56,097 nt of DNA from Avidehalobacter sp964569265 (GTDB lineage Bacteria; Bacillota; Dehalobacteriia; UBA4068; UBA4997): positions 1 through 56,097 of the forward strand of contig CAZMTO010000008.1 of NCBI GenBank assembly GCA_964569265.1. The letters are read 5' to 3'. The notes under the pieces are model-generated. The model was not told where the DNA came from, ran no database searches, and saw nothing but the letters and a program-made list of their open reading frames with translations. A program made the translations under genes and the position numbers. Position 1 is the stretch's first letter, and the number at the start of each line of letters is the position of its first letter. This document shows positions 44,335 through 51,131 of the stretch, in pieces.

Positions 44335-45054
44335 ATGTCTGCAACCAAACCAAAATCTAAAAAAATAATTATTGCCGCTGCCCTGCTTGCCGCCCTGTTG
44401 ATAGTAAGCGGTGTGCTGAAATTTGCGCCAAACCTGCCCAAAATACCGCCAAACGAGCTTTGCGCCGCCGCCATAGAAGATATGCTGGCATTAGAAAGCG
44501 TTACTTTTAATACCGAAACCGCCCTGCAAATTAACAGCGAATTTACATCTTTAGGGCAAATAGACGGGCAGATAAACGGCCGGGATTTGCATATTTGGGG
44601 CAACATTTTGGGCACTGATGTAAATATCTACCAAATTGGCCCCACCACCTACCGACAGGACACCATAACCGAACAATGGCTGCAAACCGATGACGGTGAG
44701 CTGTTAGGCAACAAATCGCTGCTCAGCGAGGCCGACCCGCGTGCGTTTTTTAAGCTGGCGGCCCTTAGCGATGTTACCGAAGCGGCTGCCGAAACCATTG
44801 ATGACGAAAAATGCCGCACGCTTAGCTTTAGCCCGCAAACTGCCGACGGCTACTACGAAAAATACTTTGACACCATAACCTGCACCCTTTGGGTAACTGC
44901 CGACAAGCATATACGCCAGGCCAAAATTACAGCACAGACCACCGCCGGTGAGCAAACGTCGGTTTTAACCCTGCAAACAAAATTTTCGGCGCACAACCAA
45001 ACGCCGGCCATAACGCCACCTATAATAACGCCCGCCGCCAACCCCGGCACCTAA
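44335..45054 (+). CDS. unknown membrane-anchored protein (LolA/LppX-like fold possible)
   Basis: Protein of 239 residues. A basic start is followed by one hydrophobic helix (residues about 10-28), then an exported-looking domain with alternating strands (IDGQINGRDLHIWGNILGTD, IYQIGPTTYRQD, WLQTDDGELLG). It ends in a Pro/Thr-rich tail. The strand pattern and the WLQTDDGE segment recall DUF6612 or LppX-type lipid-binding folds, a visual impression only. RBS AAGGGGG, ATG at 44335. It stands alone between divergent hpt and convergent rpsR. Confidence 0.75.
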   Translation: MSATKPKSKKIIIAAALLAALLIVSGVLKFAPNLPKIPPNELCAAAIEDMLALESVTFNTETALQINSEFTSLGQIDGQINGRDLHIWGNILGTDVNIYQIGPTTYRQDTITEQWLQTDDGELLGNKSLLSEADPRAFFKLAALSDVTEAAAETIDDEKCRTLSFSPQTADGYYEKYFDTITCTLWVTADKHIRQAKITAQTTAGEQTSVLTLQTKFSAHNQTPAITPPIITPAANPGT

Positions 45055-45058
45055 AACA

Positions 45059-45096
45059 AAAACACCGCAGGCCAAAAACCTACGGTGTTATTTTTT
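45059..45096. terminator. bidirectional terminator between the unknown protein gene and rpsR
   Basis: Stem AACACCGCAGG/CCTACGGTGTT with a T run on the plus strand and A-rich bases on the other side. Confidence 0.85.
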
Positions 45097-45114
45097 GCTG
45101 ATATTGGGGCTAAA

Positions 45115-45381
45115 TTATTCAGCAGTGTAGGGCAGCAAAGCTACCACACGGCTCTTTTTAATAGCCTCGGTAAGCATACGCTGATGCTTAGCACAGTTGC
45201 CGGATACACGGCGGGGCAGGATCTTGCCGCGCTCGGTAATGTAGTTACGCAACTTAGCAGTATCCTTGTAATCAATATATTCCGCTTTGTCTACGCAAAA
45301 ACGGCATACACGGCGACGGCTGCGGCGGGTACGGTTACCGCGGAAAGGCCGACGCTCTTCTCTTGCTTTCTCCTCAGGCAT
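45115..45381 (-). CDS. rpsR: 30S ribosomal protein S18, zinc-type
   Basis: Ribosomal protein of 88 residues. CRFC in RRVCRFCVDK plus the later NCAKHQ give a zinc-binding C+ variant, while YKDTAKLRNYITERGKILPR is the conserved core. An Arg-rich N-terminal tail precedes it. RBS AAGGAGG. It is the last gene of the rpsF-ssb-rpsR operon. Confidence 0.97.
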   Translation of the reverse strand: MPEEKAREERRPFRGNRTRRSRRRVCRFCVDKAEYIDYKDTAKLRNYITERGKILPRRVSGNCAKHQRMLTEAIKKSRVVALLPYTAE

Positions 45382-45441
45382 TTCACAAACCTCCTTTTAT
45401 AGGTTTTTTAAGGTTTACCCACGCTACGCGCAGGACAATTT

Positions 45442-45891
45442 TTAAAACGGCAGATCATCGCTGGTCATCGGCATATCATCGGCAGGCTCGCCAAAGCTGC
45501 CACCAAATGCCGGGGCTGCGGCAGCACCGCCACCCGCACTGTAGCCGCCGGCAGAAGCACCTTCTCCACGGCCGCCACTGGGCAAAAAGCGCACGTTATC
45601 GGCAACAACCTCGGTAACGTAACGGCGCTGGCCATCGTTGCCTTCGTAAGAACGTATCTGCAAACGTCCGTCTACAGCGGCTAAACGGCCTTTGGCCAAA
45701 TACTGCGCACAGTTTTCAGCCGGTTTGCCCCAAACCACGATGTTAATAAAATCAGCCTCACGGTTACCCTCCTGATTGGCAAACGGGCGGTCTACCGCCA
45801 GCGTAAACTGGCAAACAGCCCGGCCATTAGGTGTAAAACGCAACTCAGGGTCTCGCGTTAAACGGCCGATTAAAACAATTCGATTCAACAT
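45442..45891 (-). CDS. ssb: single-stranded DNA-binding protein
   Basis: Protein of 149 residues: OB-fold (residues 1-105) with LNRIVLIGRLTRDPELRFTP and FINIVVWGKPAENCAQYL, a Gly-rich linker and the acidic tail MTSDDLPF that recruits partner proteins. ATG 45891 has GAGGAG at 8 nt; a TTG two codons earlier is less likely. It lies 14 nt after rpsF. Confidence 0.97.
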   Translation of the reverse strand: MLNRIVLIGRLTRDPELRFTPNGRAVCQFTLAVDRPFANQEGNREADFINIVVWGKPAENCAQYLAKGRLAAVDGRLQIRSYEGNDGQRRYVTEVVADNVRFLPSGGRGEGASAGGYSAGGGAAAAPAFGGSFGEPADDMPMTSDDLPF

Positions 45892-45905
45892 AGCCAAATC
45901 TCCTC

Positions 45906-46193
45906 TTATTCAGGCAAGCGAGTAACAAGATAGCGCAAAACGCTGTCTGCAATGCGGAAATTGCGTTCCAGCTCCTGCGGCAGATCCGGCCCGGCCTTAA
46001 AGGTTACCAAAACATAGTAACCATCGCGAAGTTTTTCGATCTCGTAAGCCAGCTTGCGCTTGCCCCAAACATCGGTCTTAACAACTTCGCCGCCGTTTGC
46101 CTGAATCAATGCGTTGAACTTTTCGATAGCTGCGGTGTATGCCTCGTCGGTCATCTCCGGACGCAGAATATACAAAGCCTCGTAATCACGCAT
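45906..46193 (-). CDS. rpsF: 30S ribosomal protein S6
   Basis: Ribosomal protein of 95 residues with YEALYILRPEMTDEAYTAA and WGKRKLAYEIEKLRDGYYVL. The frame is open upstream through the leader, but ATG 46193 follows AAGGGAGGTG and gives the normal start MRDYEALY. It begins the rpsF-ssb-rpsR operon. Confidence 0.97.
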   Translation of the reverse strand: MRDYEALYILRPEMTDEAYTAAIEKFNALIQANGGEVVKTDVWGKRKLAYEIEKLRDGYYVLVTFKAGPDLPQELERNFRIADSVLRYLVTRLPE

Positions 46194-46285
46194 ATTGGGC
46201 ACCTCCCTTCGGACTTCTGGCTGCTTTGTTAAAAGCAGCAGGGATATTATACAAAAATGAGCCGGCACATACTGCCAGCCCATAT

Positions 46286-46314
46286 ATTATATCAGATACT
46301 ATAGCAAAATACAA
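46286..46314 (-). promoter_or_regulatory. sigma-A promoter of rpsF-ssb-rpsR
   Basis: Minus strand TTGTAT (46309-46314), 17-bp spacer, perfect TATAAT (46286-46291). Confidence 0.75.
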
Positions 46315-46334
46315 GCCCCATTAACAGGTTTTGC

Positions 46335-47153
46335 CTAATTTTTTTGCATACGCTGGCGCAGTGCTTCGCCCAGCATTATGCCGCAGCTTACGCTGACATT
46401 AAAAGAGTTTATTTTGCCCTGCATCGGTATTTTTACAAAAAAATCGCAGTTTTTGGCAATCAGCGGGCTAAGCCCCTTGCCCTCGTTGCCCATAACTATG
46501 GCCAGCGGCACGGTAAAATCGGCCTGCCACAACACCTCGGCCTGTTCCATACGAGTGCCGCACACCCAAACGCCCTGCTTTTTTAAGTCACGCAGGCAAT
46601 CCGCCACGCTCGACACTCTGGCCACCGGCACATATTCGGCAGCACCGGCCGCCACCTGCACAGCGGTTTCGTTAACCGGGGCGGCACCGTGCTTGGCAAT
46701 TATTACACCGTGCGCACCGATACCTTCGGCAGTACGCAGCACTGCACCCAAATTGTGCGGATCCTCCACCTTGTCCAGCACCACTATCAGCGGAGCTTCG
46801 CCCTTAGCCGCCGCTGCCGCCAAAATATCGTCTACCTCGGCATAGGCAAAGGGTGCCACCAGCGCCACCACGCCGCGGTGGTTGGGGTATTCAGCATCCA
46901 TCGACGCTCTTTCTACCTGCAAAAACGGCACACCCTTAGCGCGGCACAAGTCCCTTACCTGCCGCAAAAATCCCTGATCCTGCCCGGCAGCCGCCAAAAC
47001 CTTGTTTATGGTGCGCTCACTTTTTAAAGCTTCTATCACCGGGTTTTTGCCGCAAATAACGCCATCACGCGCCGGCTGTTCCCGCTGCTCATCCCGGTAA
47101 TTATCACGGGGCTTTTGCGGCCGTGCCGCCCTTTTGTTAAACTGTTTGCTCAT
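46335..47153 (-). CDS. rlmB: 23S rRNA 2'-O-ribose methyltransferase, TrmH/RlmB family
   Basis: SpoU-type knotted methyltransferase of 272 residues. The N-terminal substrate-binding part begins GVICGKNPVIEALKSERTIN. Catalytic motif 1 is DPHNLGAVLRTAEGIGAHGV, motif 2 IVMGNEGKGLSPLI, and motif 3 IPMQGKINSFNVSVSCGIML. A basic 30-residue leader precedes the domain. It belongs to the common cysS-mrnC-rlmB neighbourhood, here interrupted by thyX and a small toxin-like locus. RBS AAAGGA. Confidence 0.93.
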   Translation of the reverse strand: MSKQFNKRAARPQKPRDNYRDEQREQPARDGVICGKNPVIEALKSERTINKVLAAAGQDQGFLRQVRDLCRAKGVPFLQVERASMDAEYPNHRGVVALVAPFAYAEVDDILAAAAAKGEAPLIVVLDKVEDPHNLGAVLRTAEGIGAHGVIIAKHGAAPVNETAVQVAAGAAEYVPVARVSSVADCLRDLKKQGVWVCGTRMEQAEVLWQADFTVPLAIVMGNEGKGLSPLIAKNCDFFVKIPMQGKINSFNVSVSCGIMLGEALRQRMQKN

Positions 47154-47183
47154 ATGCGTTTTTCCTTTGTCATTTACTTGTCA

Positions 47184-47212
47184 TTTACTTTATACAAAAT
47201 CTGTGCTAAAAT
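47184..47212 (+). promoter_or_regulatory. rightward promoter of the candidate type I toxin mRNA
   Basis: TTTACT (47184-47189), 17-bp spacer, TAAAAT (47207-47212). The predicted start, near 47219, coincides with the first base of the left arm AAGAGTGCTATCC. Confidence 0.65.
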
Positions 47213-47289
47213 ATCCCCAAGAGTGCTATCCATTAACGGTAGGCGGTTAGTCCACTTCCTGTTTGCATAAACACAAGGGAGGTGGTTAT

Positions 47290-47376
47290 ATGGTAAATTT
47301 TTTGCGAACTCTCTTAGCTCTGTTCAACAGACCCATAAAAGAGATACGCATTACACATATTATCATAAAAAAATAA
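47290..47376 (+). CDS. candidate type I toxin peptide, 28 residues
   Basis: Very short ORF with an excellent ribosome binding site GGGAGGTGG about 6 nt before the ATG. The peptide begins MVNFLRTLLALFNRPIKE and ends IIIKK, alternating hydrophobic and basic residues: a small amphipathic, membrane-active type of composition. The stop codon lies inside the stem of the downstream terminator. The gene sits between convergent promoters with a shared terminator, as in Fst/par loci. No close relative was recognised, so toxicity is inference. Confidence 0.6.
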   Translation: MVNFLRTLLALFNRPIKEIRITHIIIKK

Positions 47377-47413
47377 CCGCCCTGTTCCCCAACATTGTGC
47401 GGTTATTCTTTTT
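47372..47413. terminator. bidirectional terminator shared by toxin mRNA and candidate antisense RNA
   Basis: Perfect 9-bp stem AATAACCGC/GCGGTTATT with an 18-nt loop. Plus strand tail TCTTTTTG; minus strand tail TTTTTTT. Transcripts from both sides would be complementary across the whole hairpin. Confidence 0.82.
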
Positions 47414-47462
47414 GAATAAATAGTACATCGGGGCTAACCGCTTATCGGATAGCACTCTTTCT
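47372..47462 (-). ncRNA. candidate antisense antitoxin RNA, about 90-95 nt
   Basis: A consensus minus-strand promoter (47469-47498) would start a transcript near 47462 that runs AGAGTGCTATCC, GCGGTTAG, then into the shared terminator and ends near 47367. It overlaps the toxin mRNA only in the terminator region and the last codons, and its loop is fully complementary to the toxin mRNA loop. No ORF with a binding site is present in it. Confidence 0.5.
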
Positions 47463-47468
47463 GCCTTT

Positions 47469-47498
47469 ATTATATACTTTAGCGCAAGTGTTTGTCAA
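47469..47498 (-). promoter_or_regulatory. leftward consensus promoter of the candidate antisense RNA
   Basis: Minus strand perfect TTGACA (47493-47498), 18-bp spacer, perfect TATAAT (47469-47474), the strongest promoter match in this window by eye. Confidence 0.72.
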
Positions 47499-47533
47499 CA
47501 GGCAAAGCAGATGTGCCATAAGCAAAATTATAT

Positions 47534-47661
47534 CACAACAAAACAGATGTACCGCTATTGTCTATATATCTATGAATTATCACAACAAAACAGATGTACC
47601 GCTATTGTCTATATATCTATGAATTATCACAACAAAAGCAGATGTGCCGCTATTGTCTATT
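47534..47661. repeat. 47-bp tandem repeat array at the 3' end of thyX
   Basis: Two identical 47-bp units (47534-47580 and 47581-47627), each starting CACAACAAAACAGATGT, then ACCGCTATTGTCTATATATC, and a partial third (47628-47661) that runs into the thyX stop codon. The CAGATGTRCCGCTATTGTC part also occurs at 18604-18632, and its 3' half at 50630-50646. Confidence 0.85.
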
Positions 47662-48333
47662 CATAACATTTTTGCACTTGCCGCAAGACATACTCCCCTC
47701 AAAGCATATGCCCATACTGTCGCAGGTAGCACCGGCGTTAGCAAACAGCAGGGGGGCAACCTCTTTTACTTCGGCCAGCATAGCATTGGCCAGCGCCCTT
47801 ATTTCCCACTGGGCACGGTTGCAGCAGCGCAGTTGAAAAAAGTGCCACAGGCTGCGTACATTCATCGTTACTACCAGACTGGTAGAAGCCGCATTAGGCA
47901 GTACAAAACGTGCATCTTCGGCGGGCACACCAGCCGCCAGCAGTTCGGCATAGGCTGCTTGTGCATCGCTCATCGCTTTATCAAATTTGGCCAAAAGCTC
48001 AGGGTTTTTAGCTACCTTGGGCGGCGTAACATATTCAAACTGGTTTTCCTTAACATAGCGCTGCGATTTTTGTGAAAACGAAACGCCGATGCGGTGCCTT
48101 ACCAGTTGGTGCGAACACGCGCGGGAAATTCCGTCAACAGCAAAGGTAAAGCACACGTGTTCCATGGGGCTTTCGTGCCCAAGGGCTACCAGCTTTTTTA
48201 CAAAGCCTTCCACCTTATCCGGCGTAAAATTGTCCATCAGCTCGTCGGCACCCTTATCCGAATAACACAAACGCGCCGCCGCTGCCACCAGCTTTTCCGG
48301 TTCGGGGGTATATTGCAGCAAACTTACCTTCAT
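47650..48333 (-). CDS. thyX: flavin-dependent thymidylate synthase
   Basis: FAD/NADPH-dependent enzyme of 227 residues making dTMP from dUMP. The ThyX signature occurs as RHRIGVSFSQKSQRYV; the usual form is RHR, seven residues, then Ser, whereas here eight residues precede the aligned Ser. Other segments (SLLQYTPEPEKLVAAAARLC, LPNAASTSLVVTMNVRSLWH and AQWEIRALANAM) are typical. ATG 48333 has GAGGAGG and forms ATGA with the mrnC stop. The last codons lie in a tandem repeat array. Confidence 0.93.
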   Translation of the reverse strand: MKVSLLQYTPEPEKLVAAAARLCYSDKGADELMDNFTPDKVEGFVKKLVALGHESPMEHVCFTFAVDGISRACSHQLVRHRIGVSFSQKSQRYVKENQFEYVTPPKVAKNPELLAKFDKAMSDAQAAYAELLAAGVPAEDARFVLPNAASTSLVVTMNVRSLWHFFQLRCCNRAQWEIRALANAMLAEVKEVAPLLFANAGATCDSMGICFEGSMSCGKCKNVMNRQ

Positions 48334-48746
48334 ATTTTTTCCTCCTCTAACTGCCAAAGCAGGTCAAAGCAATGGCGCAGCCGCTCGTCTTTACCGGCCA
48401 GATACCAGTAGCCCACCAGTGCTTCCAGCCCCGTAGCCATACGGTATTCTGCCACGGTTGCACCCTTGGGTATGTGCTGCCCTTTGGCGTTGCGCCCCCG
48501 GTGATACACCCCCTGCTCTGCCTCATCAAGCTGTGGCTCCAGCAGGCGTACAAGCTGTGCCTGCCGCCCGGCCCGCACCAAAGCTATGGCCTGTTTGTGC
48601 AGGTCATCTACCTTGCGTGCGCCGCCTGCCAGCAAATGGTTGCGCACCACCAGTTCATAATAGCCATCACCAATATAGGCCAATGTCAGCCCCGGCAACT
48701 GCTCCGGGTTGGCAATGGTCGCTTTTTCTATAAAATTCTCTGTCAT
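48330..48746 (-). CDS. mrnC: Mini-ribonuclease III
   Basis: RNase III-fold protein of 138 residues without a double-stranded RNA-binding domain, used in 23S rRNA maturation in Firmicutes. The catalytic region LTLAYIGDGYYELVVRNHL and ATVAEYRMATGLEALVGYWY are typical. RBS AAAAGGA. It lies 124 nt after cysS and overlaps thyX by 4 nt, in line with the conserved cysS-mrnC pairing. Confidence 0.92.
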   Translation of the reverse strand: MTENFIEKATIANPEQLPGLTLAYIGDGYYELVVRNHLLAGGARKVDDLHKQAIALVRAGRQAQLVRLLEPQLDEAEQGVYHRGRNAKGQHIPKGATVAEYRMATGLEALVGYWYLAGKDERLRHCFDLLWQLEEEKI

Positions 48747-48870
48747 ACACTGTTCCTTTTATTTATTTTTTGTCCGGCAAATTGCCCGCCGCGCAGCTTT
48801 TAACGGCGCTCCCGCGCGCAAACCTGCCGGCCACGCACCAGGGTATCCCCCCGGCACGGCTTTGGCAACG

Positions 48871-50283
48871 CTAATCTATCAGCTTCCAGCTTACCGTGTC
48901 GGCACCGTCCTCAAGCGCTACGCCTATCTTCTTCAGCTCATCCCTGATATAATCCGCCGTTGTCCAATCTTTATTTTTGCGTGCCTGCTGCCTTATGGCA
49001 ATTATCAGCTCCATCAGCTTGGGGCTAAGCTCGTCGGCAGCACTGTTTTTGGTCGGCTCAATGCAGGCAATAACCGTATCTATTTTCTTTATCAGGGCAA
49101 CAGCCGCCGCCAGCGCTGCTTTATCGGCTTCTCTTGCGTAGCTGTTAAGTGCCCGTGTATAGTCAAAAATTGCCGCAATGGCCAGCGCCGTATTAAAATC
49201 ATCGTCCATAGCTGCCGCAAAAGCGTTTTGCAGAGTTTGTGTAGCCTCGTTTAAAGCCGCCGTAGCTTCGGCATTGTTGCCGCCACCGGCCGCCTCGGCC
49301 GCAACCAGCACCTTATAGGCATTACGAATACGCCCCAGACTTTTAGCCGCAATGTGCAGCTTTTCATCGTCAAAATCAATGGGGCTGCGGTAATGGGTGT
49401 TCAGCAGATAAAACCGCACAACATCACCGGGGAACTTGTCTAAAATATCGCGCAGCAAAAAGAAATTACCCAGCGACTTGCTCATTTTTTCATCATTAAC
49501 GGTAATAAAGCCGTTGTGCAGCCAGTTGCGCACAAAGCAGCAGCCGGTAGCCGCCTCGGCCTGTGCTATCTCGTTTTCGTGGTGCGGAAAAATCAAATCG
49601 GCACCGCCCCCGTGAATATCAAAGCCGTCTCCCAAATATTTGCGGCTCATTGCCGAACATTCTATGTGCCAACCGGGGCGTCCCTGTCCCCACGGGCTGT
49701 CCCAGTAAGGCTCGCCGGGCTTGGCAGCCTTCCACACGGCAAAATCCATCGGGTTTTTCTTCTGGTCACCCACCTGCACACGCGCACCGGCCAGCATATC
49801 CTCTAAATCTCTGCCGGAAAGCTTGCCGTAATCCGCAAATTTTTCTACAGCAAAGTAAACATCGCCGTTAACCTCGTAGGCCACACCCTTATCCACCAAC
49901 TGCTGCACCAAATCAATAATATCGGCCATATGCTCAGTAACCCGCGGGTGAACATCTGCCGGCAAAACATTAAGCGCCGCAACATCTTCAAAATAAGCGG
50001 CAATGTATTTGTCGGCCACCGCCGCCGGGCTAATACCTTCTTCATTGGCGCGGTTAATTATTTTATCGTCTACATCGGTAAAATTTTGCACGTAAGTAAC
50101 GTTATAACCGGCATATTTAAAATAACGCCGTATCGCATCAAACACCACAATGGGGCGCGCATTGCCCAAGTGAATGTAATTGTAAACCGTAGGGCCGCAT
50201 ACATACATACCTACCTTGCCTTCTTCTTTAGGCACAAACTGCACCTTGCGGCCATCCATAGTGCTGTAAACCTGAATACTCAT
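48871..50283 (-). CDS. cysS: cysteinyl-tRNA synthetase
   Basis: Class I synthetase of 470 residues. HIGH-type motif YIHLGNARPIVVFD, zinc cysteine in YVCGPTVYN, EIAQAEAATGC.. region, and KMSKS in NDEKMSKSLGNFF. The frame opens at 50349, but ATG 50283 has AAGGAG at 7 nt and gives the normal start MSIQVYSTMDGRK. Full length. Confidence 0.97.
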   Translation of the reverse strand: MSIQVYSTMDGRKVQFVPKEEGKVGMYVCGPTVYNYIHLGNARPIVVFDAIRRYFKYAGYNVTYVQNFTDVDDKIINRANEEGISPAAVADKYIAAYFEDVAALNVLPADVHPRVTEHMADIIDLVQQLVDKGVAYEVNGDVYFAVEKFADYGKLSGRDLEDMLAGARVQVGDQKKNPMDFAVWKAAKPGEPYWDSPWGQGRPGWHIECSAMSRKYLGDGFDIHGGGADLIFPHHENEIAQAEAATGCCFVRNWLHNGFITVNDEKMSKSLGNFFLLRDILDKFPGDVVRFYLLNTHYRSPIDFDDEKLHIAAKSLGRIRNAYKVLVAAEAAGGGNNAEATAALNEATQTLQNAFAAAMDDDFNTALAIAAIFDYTRALNSYAREADKAALAAAVALIKKIDTVIACIEPTKNSAADELSPKLMELIIAIRQQARKNKDWTTADYIRDELKKIGVALEDGADTVSWKLID

Positions 50284-50409
50284 AAAATCGCTCCTTAGCA
50301 ATCTTTTTATAAAAATATTATTGATAAAGCTATCATTTAATTTTAGCATATTGCGCTGTTGTTTGCCACTGTTTTTAGCAAAAAATAAAAAATCTCTGCG
50401 GCGCGCGGC

Positions 50410-50589
50410 CTAATGCAGCAGCCACAGCAACATTATTACCACCAAAGCGCCCAGCAGCACCACCGACAGTATACCGCCGCCCTGCTCTCCGGTTTCGGGC
50501 GGGGCAGCGGGCAGGCGCGTAAGTTCTTCTTCTACGGCAAAATCAAACATATCTTCTTCACCGTTGTTGTTCCAATCCGGTATAGACAT
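50410..50589 (-). CDS. 59-residue single-pass membrane microprotein
   Basis: Small ORF with ATG 50589 directly behind AAAAGGAGGAG. It encodes 59 residues: an acidic N-terminal half (MSIPDWNNNGEEDMFDFAVE), a Pro/Gly-rich linker and a C-terminal hydrophobic helix (ILSVVLLGALVVIMLLWLLH) ending at the stop. This looks like a tail-anchored protein with the acidic part in the cytoplasm. It precedes cysS on the same strand by 127 nt. Not recognised from any family. Confidence 0.7.
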   Translation of the reverse strand: MSIPDWNNNGEEDMFDFAVEEELTRLPAAPPETGEQGGGILSVVLLGALVVIMLLWLLH

Positions 50590-50656
50590 AGGCTCCTCCT
50601 TTTATCGGCGCTGATATATAAACAAACAGGCGTACCGCTATTGTAAATTCCGGTCT

Positions 50657-50729
50657 AAAAAACCGCGCTAAAGTGGGTCTTATCTATTCCCACCCACCGC
50701 CCTACATACGCCGTGCGGCGCGGCTTTTT
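50657..50729. repeat. TTATCTATTCCC repeat, copy 3, with different paired arms
   Basis: Arms AAAAAACCGCGC and GCGCGGCTTTTT enclose the core GTCTTATCTATTCCCACCCA, CCGCCCTACATACGCCGTGC. The core matches the copies near 18.5 kb, while the arms differ in sequence but remain self-complementary. Confidence 0.7.
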
Positions 50730-50763
50730 GCAGCAAGGTTAGCCACAGCAAGCCACTTAGTAT

Positions 50764-50832
50764 ACCAGAAGTGCAAGAGTGCGCCATATGCAGGCACAAC
50801 ACAGCAGATGGCGTGCAGTTGTCCCTTCTGGT
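50764..50832. repeat. short-form hairpin element (copy 3a)
   Basis: Outer arms ACCAGAAG-TGCAAGAGTGCGCC and GGCGTGCAGTTG-TCCCTTCTGGT. Between them only ATATGCAGGCACAACACAGCAGAT remains, so the inner hairpin of the long form is missing. The 15-bp TTAGTATACCAGAAG at its left border is repeated at 50884-50898, where the next copy starts. Confidence 0.78.
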
Positions 50833-50889
50833 GGTTACGCACCCAAAGCCAAGGAATTGCAAGAATGGTGCAGATACCTTTGTTAGTAT

Positions 50890-51018
50890 ACCAGAAGGGC
50901 AAATGTGCGCCAGATGCAAGGAGTGATTGTATTTTGTCGAGCAAGCTGCACTGATAGTGCGCGTCGCGAGCAAAATATAAGCACGACACAGCAGATGGTG
51001 TGCAGTTGTCCCTTCTGG
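50890..51018. repeat. long-form hairpin element (copy 3b)
   Basis: Outer arms CCAGAAGGG-CAAATGTGCGCC and GGTGTGCAGTTG-TCCCTTCTGG. Boxes AGATGCAAGGA and GACACAGCAGATG. Inner arms GTGATTGTATTTTG and CAAAATATAAGCAC. The apical GCACT-GAT-AGTGC section is identical to the copy at 18644-18771 although the inner arms differ. Confidence 0.82.
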
Positions 51019-51131
51019 GGTCGAATCGCCGGAGGCGTACTGATAGTACGCCGACAAGTGAGGAAACTGACGACAAAGTAGATGCACTGCTATTAAAGTG
51101 CCGCTATTAAAGTGCCACTATTAAAGCACCA
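51019..51131. repeat. partial hairpin element and short tandem units next to gluQ
   Basis: Apical hairpin GGCGTACT-GAT-AGTACGCC (51034-51052) as in the nuoD copy, then GACGACAAAGTAGATGCACT, and three tandem 14-bp units of CTATTAAAGTGCCG type running to the gluQ stop codon. Its outer arms are degraded. Confidence 0.65.

Larger units (their letters stand above)
47219..47459. repeat. long-range inverted repeat framing the toxin-like locus
   Basis: Left blocks AAGAGTGCTATCC (47219-47231) and GCGGTTAG (47243-47250) are repeated exactly in reverse complement at 47447-47459 and 47434-47441. Each block therefore begins one of two convergent transcripts. The GCGGTTA block is also complementary to the TAACCGC side of the central terminator. 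Confidence 0.8.

Noticed and set aside
47219..47459. The inverted repeats around the toxin-like ORF read as the ends of a MITE
   Set aside because: The arms coincide with the predicted starts of two convergent promoters that lie outside them, no target-site duplication is seen, and the arms also match the central terminator. The regulatory reading fits better, though it is not proven.
47534..47661. Possible CRISPR array from the 47-bp repeats
   Set aside because: The units are contiguous tandem copies without unique spacers, and no cas gene is nearby.
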